From: an uncultured Rickettsiella sp.
GTDB taxonomy: Bacteria > Pseudomonadota > Gammaproteobacteria > Diplorickettsiales > Diplorickettsiaceae
Assembly: GCA_947058615.1 (NCBI GenBank)
Contig: CAMSHF010000001.1
Coordinates: 62,001 to 126,000, forward strand
Direction: 5' to 3'
DNA length: 64,000 nucleotides
Shown here: piece by piece, positions 39,610 to 49,335 of the stretch
How positions within the stretch are numbered: position 1 is the first letter of the stretch
Layout of the letters: each line of letters opens with the position of its first letter
Translations under genes and position numbers: made by a program
Notes under the pieces: generated by a model
What the model was told of the DNA's origin: nothing
Seen by the model: the letters and a program-made list of their open reading frames with translations, nothing else
Databases searched by the model: none

Positions 39610-42600
39610 TTAAACAGTAGGATTAGAGTTCAATTCCAATTTACCTTCAAGATGTACATCTTGAGGAACTTCTGGAGGTAAAATCCCCTCATTAGAAAAG
39701 CGCTCCCACAAACTAAATAAGAATTGCGAACGAACACCCGAACGTGAACTAATATGATTCAGATCAACATAATACTCAACTTTAAACTCTAATAAAACTT
39801 GATCAATTTCTTTAAAATAAACTTCTGGTTTAGGATTGGTTAAAATTTTTGATACGGTGGCTAATACTTCTAGAATAATATCTTTTATACGCTGTGGATT
39901 ATCTTTTCGATTTGTTCTAATCGTTACCAAGGCGCGCACTACGCTATCACGATGCGTCCAATTAATAAAATTTTTACTAAAAATATCTGCATTAGGAACT
40001 AACAACTCTTGACGGTCATCAGTTGTTACGGTAATGGAACGGGCCCCAATATGAGATACCTGACCATCATAATTACCCACTGTAACCCAATCCCCGACTT
40101 TTACGGGTCTCTCAAGTAGTAAAAAAATTCCAGTAAAAAAATTGTTAAATAAATCACGTAATCCTAACCCGACACCTAAAGAGAAAAGACCTAAAATAAC
40201 AGAAATGTTTCCCCAGTTTAAGCCTAGAATGTTTAACCCAATAGTAATCCCAATTGCAATGAGCGTATAATGTGTAAAAATAGCCAAACTATTTCGTAAG
40301 CCTAAATCCTTGGTATGTGCGAACAACCAGCGATAAGCAAATTCTCGCGACCAATGAGCTATCCAAATTAAAATCACTACTAATACAGCTAATTGTAAAA
40401 TAGTTAAACCTGTTACAGTTGCGGTACTCGCTATAACGAATAATTTTTTTGAAAGTAATTTTTCTAGGCTAGTATTAAATAACGGAACCTGATCCCCCCA
40501 ACCATAAAGTTCAAATAAAGCCATTATTGATAAAATTAATAATGCTAATTTTAAAATTTGATGCAATGGTTTTAATAAAGCTTGACTCCACAACCAACCA
40601 TTTCTGAAATAACGAATACACTGTTCGGAAGCCCAACGGACTAATTCATCTAAAAGCCCTCTGAGTAACAGATAAGCAGTCAAAGCAACTAAGAATAAAC
40701 CTTGATAGTGAGCAATGGCCCAAGCTAATTCAACATATCCCACTAAACCTATCAATGCATTAGTTAATAAACTGAAGGGTATTAAAAAACTTAACCATCG
40801 AATAACCCGCTTTAAATAAGCATGTTTATTTTCTATATATGGCTCAAGCAATGTAGGTACCACTTCCCAGCTTTTCATCAAGACTAAAGCTACGATGAGT
40901 AGAAACAACATAAATAGACGGCCAAACAAATCTTGAATTTCATAATTAACTGGTAATTGATTAACTAATATCGTTGCTAATGTTACAATACCTCCAATCA
41001 ACAGCGTAGTTCGCAAACGATAATACAGTTTGATATCATGACCACTTTCATCGGTGGTATTCTCCAGAAGCAAAATATGGGCGAGTTGAATAACAATACT
41101 AAATATTAGGCAAACAACGCCCATAATAATAATCAAAGAAAATAATTTAATGGGGATATTTAATAAAAATAATAACCCTATTAAGCCTACTAATAACATA
41201 ATACCGGATAAATGGCGCTGTAATAACTGCAATACAACTATCACCGTTTGTGCAGAAAAAAATCCTCGACTACGTTGTTGCAAACGTACTCTATCTACAG
41301 CTAAAAATCGTCTTAGCTTTAACCAAATAGTAAACCATATTAGTACCCCCAGTAATGCAATAAGCCATTGCCAAGTTGATACTAGTTCTAGCTTGTTAGA
41401 AACAGGCTCATACAGTCCTGCTAATTTATCTATTAATAATGTAGGAATTTGAAAAATAGTTTTAGCTAAACCAACCCAAGCATTCAAACTCCAACCGGGT
41501 AAGGCTTGTCTATTTGCAAGTTGTAGTTTTAATTGTTTTGCGATAAATATTTGTTGAGTTTTGGCATCTTTAGCTAATTGCTGAATTCTTTCAAATAAAT
41601 TTTGATAGGCAAGAATTATTTCTTTTAAAGGAGTTATTTTTAACTGATCCTGTGCAAAACTTGACTCTTTTTCTTTTAAATTCTTATTGATTAAATTCAA
41701 ATAATTCTGGAGAAATTTGATTTTATTTTGAACAAGATCAACGGAATAATTGATTTGATCATCTAGAGTTTCAATTTGATGCTGTAAATTACTTAGGGTA
41801 CTTAATGATAATTTTTGATTAAATGTAGAAGCTAAATCCTGTAATTTATTAGATATTTTAGCGATATTCAATTCAGTCTCAAGCAAATTGTTTTTTTCTT
41901 GAGCTTCAAATATATTAAATTCTATTTGATCATACGAATAATTATCAATAAACCCTTTGACTTCAGCTTTATTTAATTCTTCACTCCATTGACTTAAACG
42001 TTGCATCCATTTTTGTTGATCTTGTTGCAGACGCCCAGCTAATATATTTAAAGATTCTTGACGTAGAGCGTGTTGTTGTAATTGATAATTTCTTTGTAAA
42101 TTTTCTCGCCATTCCTCAGCAAAATTAATAGTTTGTTGTATCGTATCACGCGAATTTTGTAAAACTTTAATGCGTTTTTTCTGTAAATTGAATAGATTTC
42201 TTCGTTCTGGTAAAGCTTGTTGTAACTGTGTCTGTTGCTGTTGAATTTCTTGACCAGATAAAATGGGCGATGATGAAATTTCTGATTGATCCGGTGAGTT
42301 TCGAATGGATTCTTGAATCAAATCAGAAGACTGTTGAGCCGTTTTTAGACTTAAGTTAATACTTTCTAAATCCGCTTTTGTCATAGCAATCATTAAATCA
42401 AGATGACGTAAGGATTGTGTACTAATAATCGGTATTATAATGCTCTGTTCATTACGTAAATCTTGTAACTTTCTTTTAAGTAAATCACTATGAATTTGAT
42501 CGGCTACTAATTGTTGCTGAGTTAAACTCACTAAAGGAGATTCATTAAGCTCAGAATAAGCGGGCGAATAAACACCTCCTAATAAAAAAATAACTAATAA

Positions 42601-42618
42601 AAAAAATAGCTTGTACAA
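39610..42618 (-). CDS. Large MscS-type mechanosensitive channel (MscK/MscM-like)
   Basis: A 1002-residue channel that opens under membrane tension to release solutes on osmotic downshock. A signal peptide (about 1-23) is followed by a long periplasmic coiled-coil region (about 30-370), about ten membrane segments (about 415-840), and the MscS pore and cytosolic domain at the C-terminus: SVILGLFSLGVGLGLRDLFNNFFTGIFLLLERPVKVGDWVTVG, then TVTTDDRQELLVPNADIFSKNFINWTHRD. Length and layout match MscK/YjeP; I cannot choose between them. It lies between a permease gene and murG with 8- and 9-base gaps. Confidence 0.92.
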   Translation of the reverse strand: MYKLFFLLVIFLLGGVYSPAYSELNESPLVSLTQQQLVADQIHSDLLKRKLQDLRNEQSIIIPIISTQSLRHLDLMIAMTKADLESINLSLKTAQQSSDLIQESIRNSPDQSEISSSPILSGQEIQQQQTQLQQALPERRNLFNLQKKRIKVLQNSRDTIQQTINFAEEWRENLQRNYQLQQHALRQESLNILAGRLQQDQQKWMQRLSQWSEELNKAEVKGFIDNYSYDQIEFNIFEAQEKNNLLETELNIAKISNKLQDLASTFNQKLSLSTLSNLQHQIETLDDQINYSVDLVQNKIKFLQNYLNLINKNLKEKESSFAQDQLKITPLKEIILAYQNLFERIQQLAKDAKTQQIFIAKQLKLQLANRQALPGWSLNAWVGLAKTIFQIPTLLIDKLAGLYEPVSNKLELVSTWQWLIALLGVLIWFTIWLKLRRFLAVDRVRLQQRSRGFFSAQTVIVVLQLLQRHLSGIMLLVGLIGLLFLLNIPIKLFSLIIIMGVVCLIFSIVIQLAHILLLENTTDESGHDIKLYYRLRTTLLIGGIVTLATILVNQLPVNYEIQDLFGRLFMLFLLIVALVLMKSWEVVPTLLEPYIENKHAYLKRVIRWLSFLIPFSLLTNALIGLVGYVELAWAIAHYQGLFLVALTAYLLLRGLLDELVRWASEQCIRYFRNGWLWSQALLKPLHQILKLALLILSIMALFELYGWGDQVPLFNTSLEKLLSKKLFVIASTATVTGLTILQLAVLVVILIWIAHWSREFAYRWLFAHTKDLGLRNSLAIFTHYTLIAIGITIGLNILGLNWGNISVILGLFSLGVGLGLRDLFNNFFTGIFLLLERPVKVGDWVTVGNYDGQVSHIGARSITVTTDDRQELLVPNADIFSKNFINWTHRDSVVRALVTIRTNRKDNPQRIKDIILEVLATVSKILTNPKPEVYFKEIDQVLLEFKVEYYVDLNHISSRSGVRSQFLFSLWERFSNEGILPPEVPQDVHLEGKLELNSNPTV

Positions 42619-42626
42619 ACTATGCC

Positions 42627-43988
42627 TCAGGGTAAAGGTAAAGGTTGCTCAGTTACATTTACAACGCTTTTACGCGAAGAAGAACGCCATTTCATCCAAA
42701 CGTAAACAGGCGCACTACTTAGTAATAATAACGTCCCATAAAATACTGTTTCTTTACCAGAACCTATAATGACCCAAAAAGAATAGATTCCAGCTAAAAT
42801 TGCAATAATCACTGAACCCAATAATTTTCTACCTTTTTTAAAAAGTCCAGGATATTTAAAAAAGATCACTAACTCAGACATCGTAGTTAAAAAATAGGGA
42901 ATCAGCGAAGCTAAAGTGGCTAGTAAGATAATAATTGTAAATTGTTTAACCAAACTATGCTTTAAGGTCATCAAAAGCAGGAGACTAATTAAGATGCTAG
43001 AAATAACTAAACCAACCACGGGCGTACCGTTTGCAGTCCTTTTTAAAAAAATACCCGGAAATAGTTTATCCTGTGCAGCGGCTAATGGAATTTGACCTTG
43101 AAGTAAAATCCAACCGTTTAAAGCCCCTAAACAAGAAATAACTGCTCCAATAGCAACTAATGTGCTTCCTATCGGCCCAAACATAATCTTAGCTGCATCG
43201 GCATAGGGAGCGGTAGAATTTGCTAATTCTGTTAATGGCATCACACCCATCACTGCAATACTACTTAATATGTAAACAATAGTCGTTATGATAACTCCAA
43301 GAATAGTCGCTTTAGGAATTGTGCGATTAGGGTCATTGACATGCCCAGCAGGTACTGAAGCCGATTCCAAGCCAATAAAAGACCATAAAGTTAAAGTGGC
43401 TGCACTACTAAATGCACTTAAATTAGATTGACCTGATAAATTGAATGCGCTCAAAAAATGAGGATGTATATAAAAAGTACCGACTAAAGCAATAAGTAAT
43501 AATGGGATCAACTTTAAAATGGTTGTCAATAACTGAAAAATCCCTGCATGTCGAACCCCTAAAATATTAATAAAGGTTATTAGCCAAACTAAACTAATAC
43601 TAAATAAGCAAGCTCCTAAGGTATTCTTAGCCAATAGAGGCCAGAAAAAACTTAAATACCCTGTTAAAGCAACAACTATTGCAGCATTACCTACCCACAA
43701 AGCAATCCAATAATTATAGGCCATCTGAAATCCAACAAAATCACCAAATGCCTCTCGACAATAGGCATAAGGTCCTCCGATAAGCGGCATTACATTAGCT
43801 AGCTTAGCAAATACTAGTGCTATTAACAAAGCGCCCGTCGCTGTAACAGTCCAAGAAAGCAAGCTAATACTGCCATAGGCAGCTAAGGAGGCTGGTAATA
43901 AAAATATTCCTGAACCTATCATATTTCCAGTCACTAGCGCAGTTAACATCCACAACCCTAATTTTTGTTGTTTCATTTCTTTGGACAT
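42627..43988 (-). CDS. Amino-acid permease, APC superfamily
   Basis: A 453-residue inner-membrane transporter with about 12 membrane helices. The N-terminal motif GNMIGSGIFLLPASLAAYG (about 20-38) is the substrate-carboxylate loop of the APC fold, and FIGLESASVPAGHVNDPNRTIPKATILG in helix 6 and after resembles the arginine/agmatine and basic amino-acid antiporter branch (AdiC/ArcD-like). The real substrate cannot be read from sequence. Host-associated Legionellales rely on amino acids as carbon source, which fits. First gene of a permease-channel-murG string. Confidence 0.88.
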   Translation of the reverse strand: MSKEMKQQKLGLWMLTALVTGNMIGSGIFLLPASLAAYGSISLLSWTVTATGALLIALVFAKLANVMPLIGGPYAYCREAFGDFVGFQMAYNYWIALWVGNAAIVVALTGYLSFFWPLLAKNTLGACLFSISLVWLITFINILGVRHAGIFQLLTTILKLIPLLLIALVGTFYIHPHFLSAFNLSGQSNLSAFSSAATLTLWSFIGLESASVPAGHVNDPNRTIPKATILGVIITTIVYILSSIAVMGVMPLTELANSTAPYADAAKIMFGPIGSTLVAIGAVISCLGALNGWILLQGQIPLAAAQDKLFPGIFLKRTANGTPVVGLVISSILISLLLLMTLKHSLVKQFTIIILLATLASLIPYFLTTMSELVIFFKYPGLFKKGRKLLGSVIIAILAGIYSFWVIIGSGKETVFYGTLLLLSSAPVYVWMKWRSSSRKSVVNVTEQPLPLP

Positions 43989-44067
43989 CTTGAATCTACC
44001 CCTAAATTTTGCGCAGAATAAAACGCTATGTCATTATACCCATCTCAACTCTTAATGCGAAAATTTT

Positions 44068-44907
44068 ATGCCAAAAATCCCAGGCCTTTATGTGGTCGCC
44101 ACACCTATAGGCAATTTAGAAGATTTTAGCAGTAGGGCAATAGAAACTTTAAAAAATGTCGATCAAATTGCTGTCGAAAATACCCGACATAGTCAAAAGC
44201 TATTTAAGCATTTTGGCATTAATACTCCATTAGTTTTACTGCACGAACACAATGAAATCATCACTTCCAAAGTGCTTTTAGCCTTACTAAAGAAAAACCA
44301 ATCTATCGCTTTGATTAGTGACGCTGGAACACCCTTGATTAATGATCCAGGCTATCATTTAGTCAAATTAGCACGTCAAAATAAAATACGAGTTATTCCT
44401 ATCCCTGGCCCCTGTGCCTTAATAGCCGCTTTGTGCGCTTCGGGTTTAGCTTGTGATAAATTTATTTTTGAAGGCTTCTTACCTGAAAAAAGCATCGCTC
44501 GACAAAAAAAATTACAAAAACTCTTAATTGAAACAAGAACCATTATTTTCTATGAGGCACCACATCGTATTTTAGCGTTGATCGATGATATGCTTACTGT
44601 GTTTGGACCTCAACGTTATGTTGTTTTGGCCAGAGAATTAACGAAAACCTTTGAAACCCTACATGGAGATAACTTAGAACAACTAAAAATTTGGCTTAAC
44701 TCGGATAAAAATCAACAAAAAGGCGAATTTGTCGTCCTCGTGGAAGGATCAGAGTACCTAAACCCTTATGAAAGAGACATCCAACGCATTTTAGATATTT
44801 TATTAAGTGAGCTACCCATTAAGCAAGCAACTTCTCTTGCTGCTAAAATAACCCATGAAAAAAAAAACAAACTCTATGCTTTGGCATTGGCTTTAACTGG
44901 TAAATAA
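44068..44907 (+). CDS. rsmI: 16S rRNA 2'-O-methyltransferase RsmI
   Basis: Methylates the 2'-O of C1402 in 16S rRNA with S-adenosylmethionine. The 279 residues open with [28 protein letters not shown], the RsmI signature, and continue with [33 protein letters not shown] and the tetrapyrrole-methylase-like [30 protein letters not shown] and the C-terminal [11 protein letters not shown] complete it. tyrS follows two bases after the stop. Confidence 0.96.
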   Translation: MPKIPGLYVVATPIGNLEDFSSRAIETLKNVDQIAVENTRHSQKLFKHFGINTPLVLLHEHNEIITSKVLLALLKKNQSIALISDAGTPLINDPGYHLVKLARQNKIRVIPIPGPCALIAALCASGLACDKFIFEGFLPEKSIARQKKLQKLLIETRTIIFYEAPHRILALIDDMLTVFGPQRYVVLARELTKTFETLHGDNLEQLKIWLNSDKNQQKGEFVVLVEGSEYLNPYERDIQRILDILLSELPIKQATSLAAKITHEKKNKLYALALALTGK

Positions 44908-44909
44908 GT

Positions 44910-46115
44910 ATGAATGATAACTCTTTTGAAATCTTTCAACGTGGAAGTATGGAAATACTTGTTGTCGAGGAATTAAAACGTAAATTAAAAAAAAATAAAC
45001 CTTTACGCATTAAAGCAGGTTTTGATCCAACCGCTCCTGATTTACATCTAGGACATACCGTTCTTCTTAATAAACTCCGCCAATTACAGGACTTAGGCCA
45101 TGAAATTGATATTGTCATTGGTGACTTTACGGCACTCATTGGAGACCCCTCCGGTAAAAATATGACTCGGCCTCCTTTAAGTATCGATGAGGTTGTTGCC
45201 AATACTAAAACCTATGAACAGCAATTGAGTAAAGTATTAGATTCTAAAAAAACTCATTTAAGATTTAATTCTAAATGGTTAGGAAAACTATCTGTTACGG
45301 ATTTAATTAAACTGGCTTCATCCTATACAGTAGCAAGAATGCTAGAAAGAGATGACTTTCATCAACGCTATCGTCAGCACCAATCCATTGCAATTCATGA
45401 GTTTTTATATCCTTTACTTCAGGGCTATGATTCCGTGGCATTAAAAACTGATATGGAATGTGGTGGCAATGATCAAAAATTTAATCTATTGCTAGGAAGA
45501 GAATTACAAAAACATTTTAAACAAACACCACAAATAATTTTAACAATGCCTTTGTTAGAAGGTTTAGATGGTATCCAAAAAATGTCTAAATCTCTAAATA
45601 ATTATATCGCAGTTGATGAACCTGCAAATGATATGTTTGGAAAAATCATGTCGATTTCTGATGAATTAATGTGGCGTTATTTTGAACTACTTTCATTTAA
45701 AAAGTCTTTACAAGATATTAAATCGATGCAGCAAGAAGTCGTTCAAGGAATAGCCAACCCACGAGATTTTAAAATTGAATTAGCCTTAGAAATTATTGAG
45801 CGTTTTCACACTAAAGCAGATGCTGAAAAGGCATTACTAGAATTTCAACATCGATTTAGAGAGGGTGCCATTCCTTCAGACATTAAAGAGCTGAACATCC
45901 GCATATCCGGAGAAAATTTATCGATCGCTAACTTATTAAAGCAAGCCGGTTTGGTAACAAGCACCTCAGAAGCCTTGCGTTCAATTGATGCAGGCGCTGT
46001 TAAAGTTGACTCACTAAAAATTGAAAATAAAAAGTTATTAATTAAACCTGGCTCAACGCATGTTTACCAAGTTGGTAAACGACGTTTTGCTAAGATAACA
46101 CTTCTACATAAATAA
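44910..46115 (+). CDS. tyrS: Tyrosyl-tRNA synthetase
   Basis: Charges tRNA-Tyr. The 401 residues belong to the longer-loop TyrRS group: class I HIGH motif in [16 protein letters not shown] near residue 40, KMSKS in [15 protein letters not shown] near 225, and a C-terminal S4 RNA-binding domain (about 335-400, [28 protein letters not shown]). The gene is two bases from rsmI on the same strand and converges on the DUF971 gene five bases away. Confidence 0.96.
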   Translation: MNDNSFEIFQRGSMEILVVEELKRKLKKNKPLRIKAGFDPTAPDLHLGHTVLLNKLRQLQDLGHEIDIVIGDFTALIGDPSGKNMTRPPLSIDEVVANTKTYEQQLSKVLDSKKTHLRFNSKWLGKLSVTDLIKLASSYTVARMLERDDFHQRYRQHQSIAIHEFLYPLLQGYDSVALKTDMECGGNDQKFNLLLGRELQKHFKQTPQIILTMPLLEGLDGIQKMSKSLNNYIAVDEPANDMFGKIMSISDELMWRYFELLSFKKSLQDIKSMQQEVVQGIANPRDFKIELALEIIERFHTKADAEKALLEFQHRFREGAIPSDIKELNIRISGENLSIANLLKQAGLVTSTSEALRSIDAGAVKVDSLKIENKKLLIKPGSTHVYQVGKRRFAKITLLHK

Positions 46116-46120
46116 TACTT

Positions 46121-46483
46121 TTATGAGAGCGGCTCTCGGCTTACACCGGCTAATTCCAAACGTTGTAGATAATAATTCCAATATTCCATATGATGTTTAC
46201 ATAGTTCATAGAGTGTTTCCCAACTATAGATTCCTGACTTATGGCTATCGTCAAAGAGTAATCGCACTGCATAATGACCCACTGGCTCTATGTTAGTGAT
46301 ATTCACATTTTTTTTACCGCTGATTAATTTCCCTTCGTTAAAGCCATGCCCCTTTACTTCAGCAGAAGGCGAGAAAACTCTTAAATATTCACAGGGTAAA
46401 TTAAATTTTTCGCCATTATCAAACTTAATCTCTAATATTCGTGTTTTTTGAAAAAATTTTATATTGATAGGAGCAGTCGTCAT
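46121..46483 (-). CDS. DUF971 protein (gamma-butyrobetaine hydroxylase-like N-terminal domain)
   Basis: A 120-residue protein consisting of one DUF971 domain: ILEIKFDNGEKFNLPCEYLRVFSPSAEVKGHG and then IEPVGHYAVRLLFDDSHKSGIYSWETLYELC. Members are short, cytosolic and of unknown function, with a suggested link to iron-sulphur or redox chemistry. It follows hslU after three bases, a common arrangement (hslV-hslU-DUF971) in beta- and gammaproteobacteria, so it is most likely cotranscribed with the protease. Confidence 0.88.
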   Translation of the reverse strand: MTTAPINIKFFQKTRILEIKFDNGEKFNLPCEYLRVFSPSAEVKGHGFNEGKLISGKKNVNITNIEPVGHYAVRLLFDDSHKSGIYSWETLYELCKHHMEYWNYYLQRLELAGVSREPLS

Positions 46484-46486
46484 ATC

Positions 46487-47965
46487 TTACAAAATAAAAT
46501 GACTGGTATCTTGATGCTGCGCTAAAGGTGTTAGATGTTTATCGACATACTTAATATCAATGTTTATATTTTTATCCACATAATTTGCTGCTTCAAAAGA
46601 TATCTCTTCTAATAATCGTTCCATCACCGTGTATAAACGACGGGCGCCAATATTTTCAGTCTTTTCGTTCAGATCATAAGCGATCTCAGCGATACGTCGA
46701 ATAGCGAGTTTATCAAAATTTAATACGAGCCCTTCTGTAGCTAATAAGGCCTGATATTGCGCGATCAACGATGCTTTGGGCTCAACTAAAATACGCTCAA
46801 AATCCTTTGCGGTTAATGCTTTTAATTCTACTCGAATCGGTAAACGCCCTTGTAATTCAGGAATCAAATCAGAAGGTTTTGATACATGAAAAGCACCCGC
46901 AGCAATAAACAAGATATGATCCGTCTTGACCATACCATACTTTGTCGAAACAGTACAACCTTCGATTAAAGGTAATAAATCCCGTTGCACGCCCTCACGA
47001 GAAACATCCGCCCCACTCACTTCCCCGCGACGACATACTTTATCAATTTCATCAATGAACACTATTCCACATTGCTCTACCCATTCAATTGCTTTTCGCT
47101 TCAAATCTTCTTCATCGAGTAATTTACCGGCTTCTTCTTTTTGAATCGCAGCTAAAGCATCTTTTACCTTCATTCGACGCGTGCGAGTGCGTGTCGTACC
47201 AATACTTTGCAACATGTTTTGTAATTGGTTAGTCATATCTTCCATGCCAGGAGGTCCCATAATTTCTACTCCTGCAGGTAAAGCAGCTAATTCGACATCG
47301 ATTTCTTTATCATTTAAAAGCCCCATTCGCAATTGCTTTAAAAAGACATTTCTTGCAATTGATTTCTCTTTATTTTTAAGCTCATCGGATTCATTTTTAG
47401 TGGTCAAACGTGCAGGAGGAATAAAACTATCAATAATTTTATTTTCTGCAGCTTCTAAAACCTTAGACTGTAAGCGATTAATTTCTTCTTCGCGTAAAGA
47501 TTTAAATGCCGTATCTACTAAATCTCTTGGAATAGAATCCACATCCCGCCCAATATAACCCACTTCAGTAAATTTTGTGGCCTCTACTTTTACAAATGGA
47601 GAATCAGCCAACTTGGCCGTTCGACGACAAATTTCAGTTTTCCCTACACCAGAAGAACCAATCATAAGTATATTCTTGGGAGTTACCTCGTCTCTTAAAT
47701 CGGGATCAAGTAGCATACGACGTTTGCGGTTACGCAAAGCAATTGCAATAGCTCTCTTAGCTTCATTTTGTCCAATAATAAAACGATCCAATTCAAATAC
47801 TATTTGTTCAGGCGTCATATCCATTTTATTAAAATAATTGGTCGTCCCAACAAATAAATTTGAGTCTTGATTGGATTGAACGATATCTTCTGAAAAATTA
47901 GCGTCAGTCATAGTTAGCTCAGAAACTTGGGTTTCATTAGTAGATGAATTAAAATTAGTTTTCAT
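46487..47965 (-). CDS. hslU: HslU unfoldase (ATP-dependent protease ATPase)
   Basis: AAA+ ring that unfolds proteins for HslV. The core starts at [25 protein letters not shown], with Walker [16 protein letters not shown], the pore GYIGRD, Walker [12 protein letters not shown], an I-domain (about 155-290) and sensor 2 near [18 protein letters not shown]. As given it has 492 residues because of a roughly 47-residue hydrophilic N-terminal extension. Starting at the Met at 47824 gives 445 residues, the family norm. No clear ribosome site decides between them. Confidence 0.95.
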   Translation of the reverse strand: MKTNFNSSTNETQVSELTMTDANFSEDIVQSNQDSNLFVGTTNYFNKMDMTPEQIVFELDRFIIGQNEAKRAIAIALRNRKRRMLLDPDLRDEVTPKNILMIGSSGVGKTEICRRTAKLADSPFVKVEATKFTEVGYIGRDVDSIPRDLVDTAFKSLREEEINRLQSKVLEAAENKIIDSFIPPARLTTKNESDELKNKEKSIARNVFLKQLRMGLLNDKEIDVELAALPAGVEIMGPPGMEDMTNQLQNMLQSIGTTRTRTRRMKVKDALAAIQKEEAGKLLDEEDLKRKAIEWVEQCGIVFIDEIDKVCRRGEVSGADVSREGVQRDLLPLIEGCTVSTKYGMVKTDHILFIAAGAFHVSKPSDLIPELQGRLPIRVELKALTAKDFERILVEPKASLIAQYQALLATEGLVLNFDKLAIRRIAEIAYDLNEKTENIGARRLYTVMERLLEEISFEAANYVDKNINIDIKYVDKHLTPLAQHQDTSHFIL

Positions 47966-47992
47966 TATTAAATATTAGTTTATGTGTCATAA

Positions 47993-48550
47993 TTATTTTT
48001 TAGCGTTCATAGAATCAATTTCTTCAATTGTACGATGATGATTTGTGAAAACACAGATGTCTGCGGCAATAATTAAGCTCTTTTCAACAATACTACGAGC
48101 ATTTAACTTAGTGTTTTGAAATAGTGCTAATGCAGCAGATTGTGCATAGGCTCCACCAGAACCTATGGCGATTAGATCATGCTCTGGCTCAATAACATCT
48201 CCATTTCCACTTAACATAAAAGATTTTTCTTTATCGGCAACGGCAAGCATGGCCTCTAAACGTCGTAAAACTCGATCAGAACGCCAGTCCTTGGCGAGTT
48301 CAACGGAAGCGCGGTCTAATCGACCATTACATTCTTTAAGCTTATTTTCAAAACGTTCTATCAAAGTAAAAGCATCAGCAGTTGCCCCTGCAAATCCAAC
48401 TAATACTTGACCATCGTATAATTTACGTATCTTACGAGCGTTTCCTTTTAAAACAATTGCATTGCCTAAAGTAACTTGACCATCTCCACCAATAACGACT
48501 TTACCGTTACGCCGAACTAATAATATTGTTGTACCATGTAATGACTGCAC
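47993..48550 (-). CDS. hslV: HslV peptidase subunit
   Basis: Proteasome-like threonine peptidase of the HslVU protease. The 185 residues begin [30 protein letters not shown]; processing before the first Thr of HGTTI would expose the catalytic N-terminal threonine. [22 protein letters not shown] and [17 protein letters not shown] are conserved. The start is GTG with AAAGAG six bases upstream. hslU follows after 27 bases. Confidence 0.97.
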   Translation of the reverse strand: MQSLHGTTILLVRRNGKVVIGGDGQVTLGNAIVLKGNARKIRKLYDGQVLVGFAGATADAFTLIERFENKLKECNGRLDRASVELAKDWRSDRVLRRLEAMLAVADKEKSFMLSGNGDVIEPEHDLIAIGSGGAYAQSAALALFQNTKLNARSIVEKSLIIAADICVFTNHHRTIEEIDSMNAKK

Positions 48551-48651
48551 TTTTTACTCTTTAATTAATTTATTTAAAAGGACGTTTAAATTAACACTAT
48601 GGTGACTTATTTACCATTTTCAAGGCCTAGGTAGGATCTTAATTTCCTCTT

Positions 48652-49335
48652 TTATTGGGCAATTTTAATTAAAACGGCGCTTAATCCAGCTTCACTTAAG
48701 CGTCTCTTTTCATCTGTAAGCTTATTTACATCAGCAGGCCCTAAGAAAATCTGATAGACTGGCTTTCCATTAATTAAACTGATTTTTTTCTTTACGGGAA
48801 ATCCCTTCAATAGCGCTTGAGCCTGTAATTGCTGTGCCTGCTCTCGAATAATAAAATTACCTAGCAATAGCATATAACCGTCATGACTGGATTGACCCAT
48901 TTCTTCTTCTAATTGCTTTTTAGCCTCAGCGATAGCGACTTGTTCTGGTGTTGGTGTTGGTGGACTCAGCATTTCATTGATAGCGGGTCCTGATGAAGAA
49001 GAAATTACTGTACTCATAGACTTAGCTTCAGGTATTTCCTTGATTGCTGAACGTACTCGGGGGGACAAATTCAAACCCTCTTGAGGTAAGATATTATAGA
49101 AATCAAACTTTGGCTCTGGTGATGGCGGTGCAGAATATGCTCCAACTGTTTTTTTATTGACTTTCTTTTCAGCTAACTGAATGGTTTTTTCCTTACGAAT
49201 AGGATTAAGAAAAAATACGCCAAAAATAAATAAACCTACTGAAATACCTAATATCACCCAAAGAGAACGATCTTTCTTACGTTTAGGTGTTAAATATTTG
49301 TGTTTTATGTATTTTTTTGCATAATCTTTAGCCAT
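48652..49335 (-). CDS. ftsN: FtsN-like SPOR-domain cell-division protein
   Basis: A 227-residue bitopic protein with a basic cytosolic tail (about 1-24, AKDYAKKYIKHKYLTPKRKKDRSL is the same region), one membrane helix (about 25-44), a low-complexity periplasmic linker and a C-terminal SPOR domain (about 150-227, YMLLLGNFIIREQAQQLQAQAL and KPVYQIFLGPADVNK). SPOR binds denuded murein at the septum, and FtsN triggers septal synthesis. Its ATG overlaps the argS stop by one base (TAATG). Position before hslVU matches E. coli, where ftsN precedes hslV. Confidence 0.9.
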   Translation of the reverse strand: MAKDYAKKYIKHKYLTPKRKKDRSLWVILGISVGLFIFGVFFLNPIRKEKTIQLAEKKVNKKTVGAYSAPPSPEPKFDFYNILPQEGLNLSPRVRSAIKEIPEAKSMSTVISSSSGPAINEMLSPPTPTPEQVAIAEAKKQLEEEMGQSSHDGYMLLLGNFIIREQAQQLQAQALLKGFPVKKKISLINGKPVYQIFLGPADVNKLTDEKRRLSEAGLSAVLIKIAQ

